NCBI GenBank assembly: GCA_016710785.1
Contig: JADJUE010000009.1
Location: forward strand, 310,001-374,000
Direction: 5' to 3'
DNA: 64,000 nucleotides
Source of the DNA: Candidatus Epilinea brevis
GTDB taxonomy: Bacteria; Chloroflexota; Anaerolineae; Epilineales; Epilineaceae
The translations under genes were made by a program, and so were the position numbers. How positions within the stretch are numbered: position 1 is the first letter of the stretch; each line of letters starts with the position of its first letter. Below the pieces are notes generated by a model. The model was not told the origin of the DNA, made no database searches, and was given only the letters and a program-made list of their open reading frames with translations. Below are positions 52,746-61,631 of the stretch, piece by piece.

Positions 52746-53597
52746 ATGCTTGCGCGCCAGACGGAACCCTTGCCCTTCGATGCCGAAGTTTGCGCCCCAA
52801 CGTGCCGGCCGACCTCTGGCTGGCTGGGGCCCTTGCTGCGCCGCCGGCAGCCGCCGATGGCCGTCGCGACAACCGTGCGCAGCGCGGACGGTGTCGCGTT
52901 GGCCTGCGTCATGATCGCCCGTTCGCCCGAACGGCCCGCCTTGGTCTACGCCCATGGCTTTCTGAGCGGCAAGGACCATCGCTCGGTGCCGCGCTTCCTG
53001 GCTGAACTGAGCCGCAGCTGGTCCGTCTATGCCTTTGACTTCCGGGGTCACGGTCAGAGTGGTGGCCGCTGCAACTTTGCAGACGGCGAACGGGCGGATC
53101 TGTCCGCGGTGGTCGACCTCGCAAGGTCCGGCGGCCATTCGGTGGTGATGACCGTGGGCAGCAGCATGGGCGGGGCCACAGCCATCCGTCAAGCGGCCAT
53201 CTGCTCGCAGGTGAACGCGGTCGTGACCATCGGTGCCTATGCTTCCGCCAGCCCGCTGTTGCGTTCCAGCACCCAGGCATTGCTTCGGCTGGCGTTCCAA
53301 CGGCAGCTGGGCGGTCCGCTGCTGCGCCAGGCCATCGGCGCTCACATGGGCCGGTTGTCCTTGTCCGAAGGGCAGCCCGTGGACGTCATCGGGCAGATCA
53401 GCCCGCGGCCGACCCTGATCGTCCACGGCGGCCTGGACCCGCTCATTCCCGTGTCCGACGCCTACCGCCTGCATGAGGCGGGTGGACCCTCTAGCGACCT
53501 GCTGGTGCGCCCCTGGCACGGACATGACCAGCCCCATCTGAGCGGGGACATGGCGTGGCGCATAACGGCTTGGGCCCGGCAGCGTGGCGTCATCTGA
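52746..53597 (+). CDS. Alpha/beta-hydrolase
   Basis: Cytosolic hydrolase of 283 residues. The nucleophile Ser140 is in GSSMGG, with an oxyanion HGF motif (YAHGFLSG). The acid is in GGLDPLIPV and the histidine in WHGHDQPH. FDFRGHGQSGG is typical of carboxylesterase-like members. The ATG at 52746 follows GGGAGG. It has its own promoter in the end of the transporter gene, and the small ORF at 53617 follows. Confidence 0.9.
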   Translation: MLARQTEPLPFDAEVCAPTCRPTSGWLGPLLRRRQPPMAVATTVRSADGVALACVMIARSPERPALVYAHGFLSGKDHRSVPRFLAELSRSWSVYAFDFRGHGQSGGRCNFADGERADLSAVVDLARSGGHSVVMTVGSSMGGATAIRQAAICSQVNAVVTIGAYASASPLLRSSTQALLRLAFQRQLGGPLLRQAIGAHMGRLSLSEGQPVDVIGQISPRPTLIVHGGLDPLIPVSDAYRLHEAGGPSSDLLVRPWHGHDQPHLSGDMAWRITAWARQRGVI

Positions 53598-53616
53598 GTC
53601 GCCGCTCTCGCCCGCG

Positions 53617-53883
53617 ATGCTCCGCCTGATCTTGCCCGACGGCAGCTTGATCGTTGCCGCGAACGCATTCGATGCCCTGCGGCAGCTCAATGCGCGATCG
53701 CTGACGCCCCAACCGGACCTCTGGCGCTTCATTACCCTGTGGTCGGCACGTCTGCGGCGCTCCACCGGCACCAAGGTCCGGAGCGACAGCCCGGCCACCT
53801 TTCTGGCCGACCTTGTCCGGCTGGGCTGGGTGGATCTCATCGGTGATCCGTATGGCGTCGCAGCCGATGACGGAGACAGATGA
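53617..53883 (+). CDS. Small hypothetical protein
   Basis: Predicted protein of 88 residues (MLRLILPDGSLIVAANAF onward) with a plausible mixed alpha/beta composition. It follows the alpha/beta-hydrolase gene with a 19-base gap. A GTG at 53584 overlapping that gene is the other possible start. No clear ribosome site. I do not recognise it, and it may be non-coding. Confidence 0.5.
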   Translation: MLRLILPDGSLIVAANAFDALRQLNARSLTPQPDLWRFITLWSARLRRSTGTKVRSDSPATFLADLVRLGWVDLIGDPYGVAADDGDR

Positions 53884-53913
53884 TCGCCGGGCCGACCTGG
53901 ACCTGCACCGCCA

Positions 53914-54846
53914 TCAAGCGTGAGCGTAGGCTGCCGCCGGGGGAGGGTTCCCTTGTTGACCCAGGTAGCGCATCAGGCCGTCCACGGCCATTGGCGGCGG
54001 ATTGGCCGCCAGGTACGCATCCAGGATCGGACCGGTCACCCCTTGCGCGGCCAATACCGCTCGGGACCAGGCCGCAAAATCGTCGATCAGCGCTTCGCGG
54101 AGGAGTCCGCGGCTGAGGCCATCGGCTACGCGCGCCGCGGCGGCACTGAGTGCGTCACGCACCCGATCCAGATGCGCATCAGCATCGACAACCTCACCGA
54201 AGTGGGTGAGAAACAGGCGGGACGCCTGTTGCCGGCGGATTCGCTCCAGGCTGCCCAGCCACGCCGCGATGTCGATGTCGGGCGGCGGCGTTGGGGCTAC
54301 GGCCGCCAGCTGGCCGGGTAGCCGAATACCGGCGATGTCGCCGGTGAAGAGGGCGCGCTCTAACGCGAAGCACAGATGGTGGCGGGCGTGCCCCGGCGTG
54401 TCGATGCATCGGATAGCCAGGCCGCCGGCCGAGATCCGGTCGCCGTCGTCATGGGCGACCAGGTGCGCTTCCGGTGCTGCGGGCATATCGCCCCAGAAAC
54501 GGCCCATGTCCGCGCCATAGACCCGCGAGGCACTGGCGATCAAGCGTGTCGGATCGGCAAGATGCTGGTAGCCACGGCGATGAACGTGAATCCGCGCCCC
54601 CGAGCGAGCCCACCATCCGGCCGATCCGGCATGATCCAGGTGGACATGGGTGACGAGGACATCGGTCACATCGGCCGGGGTGATGCCCCGGGCCGCAAGC
54701 TGGGCAACGAGCCGGGGCAACGTGCTCATCGGTCCGCATTCCACGAGTACCGTGCCCTGCGGCCCGGCGAGCGCGAAGACGGCGATAGCCTCGGCGAGGC
54801 CCAGAAAATCAAGGTCGATGGTCGCAATGGGTTGGGGATCGCTCAT
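53914..54846 (-). CDS. MBL-fold metallo-hydrolase
   Basis: Metallo-beta-lactamase-fold hydrolase of 310 residues. The metal motif THVHLDHAGSAGW (HxHxDH) is followed by DTPGHARHH and LFTGDIAG with the expected Asp ligand. A C-terminal helical region of about 100 residues (LMRYLGQQGN near the end) makes up the rest. Members cleave thioesters, lactones or phosphodiesters; the substrate is unknown. Start ATG 54846 matches the beginning of the beta-sandwich. Confidence 0.92.
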   Translation of the reverse strand: MSDPQPIATIDLDFLGLAEAIAVFALAGPQGTVLVECGPMSTLPRLVAQLAARGITPADVTDVLVTHVHLDHAGSAGWWARSGARIHVHRRGYQHLADPTRLIASASRVYGADMGRFWGDMPAAPEAHLVAHDDGDRISAGGLAIRCIDTPGHARHHLCFALERALFTGDIAGIRLPGQLAAVAPTPPPDIDIAAWLGSLERIRRQQASRLFLTHFGEVVDADAHLDRVRDALSAAAARVADGLSRGLLREALIDDFAAWSRAVLAAQGVTGPILDAYLAANPPPMAVDGLMRYLGQQGNPPPAAAYAHA

Positions 54847-54978
54847 GGGCTAAGGCTGCCACCGCTGGCCGTCGGGACGCAACTCCCGCATCCGGTTCTG
54901 ACCCAGGTCGCATGGAGCACGTCAAGTCGCGGGTGCGACGCCTGGGCTTTGTTCGTGCATTCATCACCGATCATCGTG

Positions 54979-54987
54979 TGGTACAAT
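54979..54987 (+). promoter_or_regulatory. Extended -10 promoter before the NYN gene
   Basis: TGgTACAAT, about 120 bases before the ATG at 55107. It lies between the two arms of a perfect ten-base inverted repeat (tcgtgcattc at 54953-54962 and gaatgcacga at 55015-55024). Confidence 0.45.
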
Positions 54988-55106
54988 GCGATCGCGTGCA
55001 GAATGCGGATTATTGAATGCACGATTTGCCTAGGACCGGCGTGCCCGCGGCAGCGGGTCGACCGCGAGCGCGATTCAGAACCCGGCACGATTAGGAGATT
55101 TTCGCC

Positions 55107-57008
55107 ATGCAGGCCACCAGACCCAAAGCTGCGGTGTTCATCGATTTCGAGAACATCGCCATCGCTGCTCAGGACGCCCACGGGTTCTTCAGCCTCGATG
55201 CCGTCATGGCTGAGGCTGAGCGATGGGGCACCTGCGGTGTGCGCCGGGCCTATGCCGACTGGACACGGTTTCGGGCCTACGGCGAGACCGTGTCGGACCA
55301 TTCCCTGGACCTTACCCAGCTGTTTCTCCCGGGCGGCTCCCGCCAGCGCAAGAACGCGGTGGACATCCAGCTGGTGGTTGATGCCCTGGAAACGGCTCTG
55401 ACCCGGCCGGAGATCGAGGTCTTCGTCATCGTTGGTGGTGACAGTGACTACTCTGCGGTGGCCCGGCGCCTGAGGGGGCATGGCCGGACGGTGGTCGGCA
55501 TCGGATTGAAGCATGCGACGAGTCCGGTTCTGATCCGCGCCTGCAACCACTTCGTGGCCTATGGCAGCCTGATCGGCGAAGGTGGCGCCACGTTGAGCCA
55601 CGATGGCATGGATGCCGCACGTGCGCTGCTGCTGGAGGCGCTGCGGCGCCGGTCCCCGCGCACGGAGCCCGGTCCGGTGTTGGCCGCAGCCCTGAAGCAC
55701 ACCATGCTTTCCATCGACGCCACATTCGACGAACTGGCCCTGGGATTCCCGCAATTCAAGGACTTCCTCGATTCCCAGGCTGATCTGGTGGAGACCCGCC
55801 AGACCGATCAACAGCTGTGGGTCAGTCCCCGGCAAGCCGCGGACAGCGCTGGCGCCATGGATCCGGCCACCGCGTACCGTATCGCGTTACGGGCGGCGGA
55901 GCTGCGCATTGTCGACCCGGCGACCCGTCGCGAGGTCCTTCAAGACCTGCACCGCCTGCTGGAGGACTTCCCCGGCGAGTTCAGCCTCGGGGAATGTGTT
56001 CAAGAACTGGTGAGCCGCTACGATGCCGAGGGTATCGGCCGCGACCGTAACCAGGTCCGGGATATCGTCAAGCTCACGCGTTTTGCCGACCTGTTCGATC
56101 CGATTCCCGACGCGTTCCAGCTTGACCCTCTCACCCTCGGCGACGAGGTGTCCGAAGCCACCTTCATCGACCGCTGTGAGAGCGTCTATCTGGCGGCCTG
56201 TCTCGAAGCGCGCCTGGTCATGGACCCCGCGGTCATCGCCGGACTGCTCTTCGGTAGCCCAGAAGCGTCCGATCGCGTGGATCAGCTGCTCGCGGTCGCC
56301 GCCGACCAATTGGACTTCAACGGCATTACCGTTCCTGAGTCCGGCTGGGACTGGCCGCCCGAGCTGGTGTCGCAACCGGAGCTGGCGGCGATCTGCCGGG
56401 AGGTCGACGCCACGGCATTGCAGGAGGAGCCGAACCTCGACCGGGTGCTGGCCTTGGCGGACCAGGGGCATGCGGTGCGACCCAAGAGTTTCGACCAGGC
56501 CCGACATTACTTCCTCCAGGCCGCCAAGATGACCTTGGAGTTGCTGCGGAGCGGCGCCCCGGGCGCGAGCCAGATGGATCTCGAAACCTACGTGGCCAGC
56601 TACTGTTTTGCCGCCGCCGGCGCGCATTACCTGGGGTTCGAGTACACCCGCGCCACGGAGTACTATCTGGCCTTCTTCACGTTGCTCAAGGAGAACCGGC
56701 CGGTCTGGGACAAGATGTTCGGCCTGGTCCCCCCGATGCTCTCCTATTACTTCTCCACCGTGCTTCGTGCCTTGCGCGAGCCGGTTGCTGCATCTCCGGG
56801 CTTCACCCATCCGGCCAACATGGCGATACAGCTGCACACCCACAGCAATCCGGAAGCCCGGCAGCGATGGTTGGAGCTGGTGGCGGACCTGCGCCGGGTG
56901 AACCCCCTCATGCCGCGGCTGGTGGCCGACCGACTCGTGCAACTGGACGAAGAGCGCGGCGAGCAGGGCGCCGCGCAGGCATTGCAGGCCATGATGCAGG
57001 CGGCCTGA
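55107..57008 (+). CDS. NYN-domain RNase-like protein with LOTUS/OST-HTH and long C-terminal region
   Basis: Protein of 633 residues. The first 160 residues form a NYN (LabA/DUF88) fold related to PIN nucleases: FIDFENIAIA with Asp13, NAVDIQLVVDA and VGGDSDYSAVARRLR. An OST-HTH/LOTUS-like RNA-binding segment lies at about 190-250 (LKHTMLSIDATFDELALGFPQFKDFLDSQ). The last 380 residues are helical and unfamiliar, and make the protein three times longer than simple LabA proteins. Likely an RNA-handling enzyme. The ATG follows GGAG about 10 bases upstream. Confidence 0.85.
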   Translation: MQATRPKAAVFIDFENIAIAAQDAHGFFSLDAVMAEAERWGTCGVRRAYADWTRFRAYGETVSDHSLDLTQLFLPGGSRQRKNAVDIQLVVDALETALTRPEIEVFVIVGGDSDYSAVARRLRGHGRTVVGIGLKHATSPVLIRACNHFVAYGSLIGEGGATLSHDGMDAARALLLEALRRRSPRTEPGPVLAAALKHTMLSIDATFDELALGFPQFKDFLDSQADLVETRQTDQQLWVSPRQAADSAGAMDPATAYRIALRAAELRIVDPATRREVLQDLHRLLEDFPGEFSLGECVQELVSRYDAEGIGRDRNQVRDIVKLTRFADLFDPIPDAFQLDPLTLGDEVSEATFIDRCESVYLAACLEARLVMDPAVIAGLLFGSPEASDRVDQLLAVAADQLDFNGITVPESGWDWPPELVSQPELAAICREVDATALQEEPNLDRVLALADQGHAVRPKSFDQARHYFLQAAKMTLELLRSGAPGASQMDLETYVASYCFAAAGAHYLGFEYTRATEYYLAFFTLLKENRPVWDKMFGLVPPMLSYYFSTVLRALREPVAASPGFTHPANMAIQLHTHSNPEARQRWLELVADLRRVNPLMPRLVADRLVQLDEERGEQGAAQALQAMMQAA

Positions 57009-57063
57009 TCAACCGCTGGGAGGTGGCGGCGGCGGTCGGAACCGCCGTCGATACTTCTGCGGC

Positions 57064-57069
57064 TATAGT
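57064..57069 (+). promoter_or_regulatory. -10 box of UDP-glucose pyrophosphorylase gene (leaderless type)
   Basis: TATAGT, six bases before the ATG at 57076. There is no Shine-Dalgarno and no clear -35. Confidence 0.4.
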
Positions 57070-57075
57070 TAAGTC

Positions 57076-58536
57076 ATGTCCCGGCAACCAGACCATTTGG
57101 ATGCGCAGCCCTTTGCGCAGCCCTCTCCAAGCGCGCCCCATCCCTCGGGATTTGCGCCCTTCGCCACCCGGATGGTGGCGATCGGGTGCTCGCAACCGGC
57201 CATCGATGCATTCGCCCGGCAGTATGGTCAGCTCTCAGCGGGTGCGACGGGCCTCATCTGCGAGGCGGAAGCGCTGCCGGTAGGCCCGTTGGTCGATGCT
57301 GCGCGCCTGCCGGCCGCCGGCACAGCCGCCGAGGCCGGACTGGAGCGGCTGGTCGTCATCAAGCTCAATGGGGGCCTGGGAACATCCATGGGTCTGGCAG
57401 GACCCAAGTCGCTCCTGTCTGTCCATGACCAGCTCAGCTTCCTGGACATCCTCGCCCGTCAGATCCTGACGCAGCGGCATCGCACCAGGACGCGGCTACC
57501 CCTCGTGCTCATGAACAGCTTCAGCACCGAGACCGACACCCAACTGGCCCTGGCGGCCTATCCAGAGCTCAGCGAACAGGCGGCGATTCCCACCAGCTTC
57601 CTGCAAGGCCGGGTGCCCAAGGTCAGCGCCTCCGACCTGGCACCGATCGACTGGCCGCAGGATCCGGCCAAAGCCTGGTGCCCGCCGGGGCACGGCGAGA
57701 TCTACCAGGCCATCAGTCAGTCGGGGCTGTTGCGGCAGATGCTCGACGCTGGATTCGACACGGCCTTCATCAGCAACGTCGACAACCTGGGCGCTACGGT
57801 GGACCTGGCCATCCTGTCCGAGTTCCGGCGGCGTTCCTGGTCCTTCCTCATGGAGGTGGCCGACCGCACGCCGGCCGATCGCAAGGGCGGCCATCTGGCC
57901 CGCAGTCCCGCCGGCGGTCTCCTGCTGCGCGAGCTGGCGCAATGCACCGCTGAAGATCTGTCGTCCTTCCAGGACATCGAGCGTCATCCCTACTTCAATA
58001 CGAACAATCTGTGGATCCACCTGCCGACGCTGGCCGAGCTGCTGGAGACCCAGGGTGGCTTTCTCGACCTGCCGATGATTCGCAATGAGAAGCCGGTGGA
58101 CCCCGTGCGGCCTGGTAGCCCGCGGGTCTACCAGTTGGAATCCGCTATGGGGGCCGCTATCGCGTTGTTTCCGCGGGCGGCCGCCCTGCGGGTGCCGCGC
58201 AGCCGTTTCCTTCCGGTCAAGAAGACTTCGGATCTGCTGGGACTCTGGTCCGACGCCTACGCGCTCGGCCCTGATGGCGCCCTGGTCCTGAAGCCCGAGC
58301 GTGGATGCAGGGCGCCGCAGGTGAACCTGGACGATCGCTACTACGCGAGCATGGCCGATCTCGCGCTGCGATTCCCCTATGGAGCGCCCTCGCTCATCCG
58401 CTGTGAGTCGTTGACGGTTTCAGGCGATGTTCGCTTTGGACGCGACGTGCAGCTGTCGGGTGCCGTGACGCTGCAGGCCCCCCCCGACGCCGTGCGCCAC
58501 ATACCCGACGGTGCCAACCTGAGAGGACAGCCATGA
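57076..58536 (+). CDS. UTP-glucose-1-phosphate uridylyltransferase, eukaryotic-type
   Basis: Enzyme of 486 residues that makes UDP-glucose from UTP and glucose 1-phosphate. It belongs to the UGP1/UDPGP group common in eukaryotes rather than GalU: LNGGLGTSMG (about 97), GPKSLLSV, PPGHGEIY and NVDNLGATVD are its signature sites, and the C-terminus forms a left-handed beta-helix-like domain (GDVRFGRDVQLSGAV). The start ATG has a TATAGT box close by. It overlaps the next gene by four bases. Confidence 0.9.
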   Translation: MSRQPDHLDAQPFAQPSPSAPHPSGFAPFATRMVAIGCSQPAIDAFARQYGQLSAGATGLICEAEALPVGPLVDAARLPAAGTAAEAGLERLVVIKLNGGLGTSMGLAGPKSLLSVHDQLSFLDILARQILTQRHRTRTRLPLVLMNSFSTETDTQLALAAYPELSEQAAIPTSFLQGRVPKVSASDLAPIDWPQDPAKAWCPPGHGEIYQAISQSGLLRQMLDAGFDTAFISNVDNLGATVDLAILSEFRRRSWSFLMEVADRTPADRKGGHLARSPAGGLLLRELAQCTAEDLSSFQDIERHPYFNTNNLWIHLPTLAELLETQGGFLDLPMIRNEKPVDPVRPGSPRVYQLESAMGAAIALFPRAAALRVPRSRFLPVKKTSDLLGLWSDAYALGPDGALVLKPERGCRAPQVNLDDRYYASMADLALRFPYGAPSLIRCESLTVSGDVRFGRDVQLSGAVTLQAPPDAVRHIPDGANLRGQP

Positions 58537-60230
58537 GCCAGAGTCCTGCCCTGCTCGAATGTGTCCCCAATTTCAGCGAAGGACGTGACGCGGCTGTGAT
58601 CGACCGGATCGCCAAGGCCATCGATGCCGTGGACGGCGTTCGGCTGCTCGACGTCGATCCAGGAAGCTCGACCCATCGAACGGTCGTCACCTTCGTCGGC
58701 GAACCTCAGGCTGTGCTTGAGGGAGCGTTTCGAGGCATGGCGGTTGCCGCGGAGCTCATCGATATGCGACGACACCACGGGGAGCATCCTCGGATGGGGG
58801 CCACGGATGTCTGCCCGCTCGTGCCCATCAGTGGGATCAACATGGCCGAGGTGGCCGCCCTGGCGCGCGAACTAGGTGAACGCGTCGGGCGCGAGCTCGG
58901 CATTCCCGTCTACCTGTACGGAGCCGCGGCGGCGAAGCCCGAACGCCGCCAATTGGACGCCGTTCGCGCCGGCGAGTACGAGGGCCTGCCGGCCAGAGTC
59001 GCTGACCCGGCGTGGCGACCGGACTTCGGGCCGGCGCGCTTCAACGCCCGTAGTGGGGCTACGGCCATCGGCGCCCGCGACTTCCTGGTGGCTTATAACG
59101 TCAACCTGAACACGCGCTCCAGCCGCCGGGCTTTCGCCGTGGCCTACGACATCCGAGAGCAAGGTCGCCTGAAGCGCGAGGGCAACCCCCTGACCGGGCC
59201 GATAGCGCGTGACGCAGCCGGTGACGAGGTCTGGATTCCTGGCCGGCTCAAGGGCGTCAAGGCGGTCGGTTGGTTCATTCCGGAGTACGGCGTCGCCCAG
59301 GTGTCGATGAACATCACGGATCTGGGTTCCACCGCGCTCCATGAAGCCTTCGAGGCTTGTCGGGACGCGGCTCGCGATCGCGGCATGCGGGCAACCGGCA
59401 GCGAACTGGTCGGTCTGGTGCCCCTGGCGGCGATGCTGGCGGCCGGGCGTCATTACCTATGCCAACAGCAGCGTTCGTTGGGCGTTCCGGAAAGTGAAGT
59501 CGTCCAGATGGCCGTCAAGTCGATGGGGTTGGACGAACTCGGTCCCTTTGATCCGCAGAAGAAGATCATCGAGTACCGCATGCAGGCCGCTGCGCCGGTC
59601 GGGCTGACGGGGCTCAGCCTGCGAGACTTCAGTGCGGCAGTCGCCGCTGAAGATCCTGCCCCGGGCGGCGGCTCCGTTGCGGCGACCTTGGGCGCCCTGG
59701 CTGCGGCTCTGGGTACCATGGTGGCCAACGTCTCGGCCAACAAGCGAGGCTGGGACGACCGCTGGGCAGAATTCAGCGCCTGGGCCGAGGTCGGGCAACA
59801 GGCGCGGTCCAGATTGCTCGCCCTGGTCGACGAAGACAGCCAGGCTTTCGATGCCGTTCTAGCGGCAAACCGCTTGCCTGCCGGCAACGACATGCAACGT
59901 GATGTCCGGGCGGCGGCTGTCGCTGAGGCATTCCACAAGGCCGTGGCGGTACCCCTGCAGGTCATGCGCGAGACCATGGCTTTGGCGGAACTGCTGCTGA
60001 CCATGGCTGAAGTGGGTGCACCCGACGCCGCTTCAGATGCCTTGGTGGGTGCGCTTTGTCTGCGCGCTGCCGTGCGCGGCGCGGGGGCCAACGTGCGCAT
60101 CAATGCTGGCCAGACAGTAATGACCCCCCAGCTTCAGACCATGGTTGACGAGGCCACCCGCCTTGAAGCAGCGGCTGAAGCCATCGAATCCACCATGGCG
60201 GCCACGGTCGCCAAGCGACTGTCGATCTGA
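58533..60230 (+). CDS. ftcD: Formiminotransferase-cyclodeaminase fusion
   Basis: Bifunctional enzyme of 565 residues for histidine breakdown. The formiminotransferase half (about 1-330) moves formimino from formiminoglutamate to tetrahydrofolate, with catalytic His82 in MRRHHGEHPRMGATDVCP and FNARSG..AIGARDFLVAYN. The cyclodeaminase half (about 355-560) starts LSLRDFSAAVAAEDPAPGGGSVAA. The two halves are often separate genes in bacteria. It overlaps the previous gene by four bases. Confidence 0.93.
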   Translation: MSQSPALLECVPNFSEGRDAAVIDRIAKAIDAVDGVRLLDVDPGSSTHRTVVTFVGEPQAVLEGAFRGMAVAAELIDMRRHHGEHPRMGATDVCPLVPISGINMAEVAALARELGERVGRELGIPVYLYGAAAAKPERRQLDAVRAGEYEGLPARVADPAWRPDFGPARFNARSGATAIGARDFLVAYNVNLNTRSSRRAFAVAYDIREQGRLKREGNPLTGPIARDAAGDEVWIPGRLKGVKAVGWFIPEYGVAQVSMNITDLGSTALHEAFEACRDAARDRGMRATGSELVGLVPLAAMLAAGRHYLCQQQRSLGVPESEVVQMAVKSMGLDELGPFDPQKKIIEYRMQAAAPVGLTGLSLRDFSAAVAAEDPAPGGGSVAATLGALAAALGTMVANVSANKRGWDDRWAEFSAWAEVGQQARSRLLALVDEDSQAFDAVLAANRLPAGNDMQRDVRAAAVAEAFHKAVAVPLQVMRETMALAELLLTMAEVGAPDAASDALVGALCLRAAVRGAGANVRINAGQTVMTPQLQTMVDEATRLEAAAEAIESTMAATVAKRLSI

Positions 60231-60292
60231 ACCAGCGATGTTTCTTCCCCGGCCGGCTAACCCGCCTCGATAACTATGATGAGGAGCACTTC

Positions 60293-61108
60293 ATGCGCTT
60301 GAACACCACAATGACGCTGGCCGCCGGTCTGGCTGCGTTGGCCATCGGCGTCCGGTTCGACGCCGTCCAGGCGGATGCCGCGGTTCGAGACCTGCGCATC
60401 CGACCCTCCGGTTCCACCAGTATGCTGACCAGTCCAGCCAGACTGGTGGGAACGGTACGCGCTGTCGACCTCCTCTTCGAGTCCAAGGGCGCCGCCGAAA
60501 CCGTGCGACTGACCGTCCGCGCTCCCGGAGGCCTGGTCGTCCTGACTCAGGACGTCGGGATTGCCAGTGAGACCTGGCAGCGCCAAACGGTGACCCTGCG
60601 CGGTGAACGTGTCTGCACCGCGGTGACGGGTGGGATGCGCGAGGCCTGGTCCGGGCTGCGATCCGATGCGGACCGACTGGTCAAGGCGCGGGCGGGACAT
60701 CAGGAATTCCTGTTGCAGGTGCAGTCCCGGGCGGTGACCCTGCGATCCCAACAGAGCCTGCTATCCCGTTTGAGCTGGAACGCGGCGGCCACGGCTGACC
60801 TGGCTACCTTGGAGCGTCAGCTGCAGGCCACGGAAAGCCTCGTAGCCAAGGCGCGCGAACTGGAACCATCCGCTGTGGAGGCCCTGAAATCCCTGGCGCA
60901 GGACATGGTGGCTCTTGCTGACCAGGCCATTCCGATCGCGTTGACGATGACGACGAACGGAGCCTGTGGCCCGGAGACGTTCTTGCCGCCCTCGGGACCC
61001 GGGACCTACGACATCGCCCTCAGTCAAGGCGGGTTTCCGGCCCTTTCGGGTGAATTCAGGATCGATCCGGCCCCGCGGATCTATCTGCCGGCCCTGGCCC
61101 ACCCCTGA
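60293..61108 (+). CDS. Secreted protein ending in the YLP motif
   Basis: Exported protein of 271 residues. A signal peptide (about 1-28) is followed by a beta-sandwich-like region (about 30-115) and a helical stretch (about 115-215) that may form a coiled coil. The C-terminus ends IYLPALAHP, which fits the motif seen after PT linkers in other exported proteins here. GAGGAG before the ATG. I do not recognise the family. Its 3' end overlaps the convergent moaB gene by 53 bases. Confidence 0.75.
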   Translation: MRLNTTMTLAAGLAALAIGVRFDAVQADAAVRDLRIRPSGSTSMLTSPARLVGTVRAVDLLFESKGAAETVRLTVRAPGGLVVLTQDVGIASETWQRQTVTLRGERVCTAVTGGMREAWSGLRSDADRLVKARAGHQEFLLQVQSRAVTLRSQQSLLSRLSWNAAATADLATLERQLQATESLVAKARELEPSAVEALKSLAQDMVALADQAIPIALTMTTNGACGPETFLPPSGPGTYDIALSQGGFPALSGEFRIDPAPRIYLPALAHP

Positions 61109-61631
61109 CCGTGCCTGGACCGATCAGATGGACGAGGTGCCGGAGTTCCGGTTCGATCAGCTGTCTCCAGGCCAGCTCCACGGCGCTTGTCGAGCCGGGA
61201 AGGGCGAAGACAACGGCGCCCATGTAGACGCCGGCAGCGGCGCGGCTCAGCATGGCGGCCGCGCCGACCTGTGCGAAGCTGAGCATTCGGAACAACTCGC
61301 CGAATCCAGGGATCAGCCGCTCCCAGAGCGGCTGCAGGGTCTCGATCGTCTGATCGCGCGTACCGATGCCAGTTCCCCCGGTGCAGAGTACCGCCTGGGC
61401 GCCGGCGCTGATGAAGCCGTCCAGCGCGGCGCGGAGCGCCAATGGCTCGTCGGGAATGAGGCGGTAGCCAACGAGCCGGTGCCCCGCGCGGACAAGCGCT
61501 TCGCGCAGGTACCTTCCGCTCTCATCGGTTGACTCGGTCCGGCTGTCGCTCAAGGTGATCACGACGCATCGCACGGCCTCCCTGCCGGCGGCGGCGCGGT
61601 GTTGCTCGACGGCGCCTGGGTCTACCTTCAA
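61056..61631 (-). CDS. moaB: Molybdopterin adenylyltransferase-like protein MoaB
   Basis: Protein of 191 residues in the MoaB/MogA family, which activates molybdopterin with ATP. AVLCTGGTGIGTRDQT (GGTG motif) and FALPGSTSAVELAW are the family sites, and VVITLSDSRTESTDESG opens the fold. The start is a TTG (61631) that overlaps the stop of the LOG gene (TTGA); a GTG shortly downstream is another option. The last 40 residues form a Gly/Pro-rich tail. No other Moco genes lie here. Confidence 0.88.
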   Translation of the reverse strand: MKVDPGAVEQHRAAAGREAVRCVVITLSDSRTESTDESGRYLREALVRAGHRLVGYRLIPDEPLALRAALDGFISAGAQAVLCTGGTGIGTRDQTIETLQPLWERLIPGFGELFRMLSFAQVGAAAMLSRAAAGVYMGAVVFALPGSTSAVELAWRQLIEPELRHLVHLIGPGTVRGGPGPADRSAGPDRS

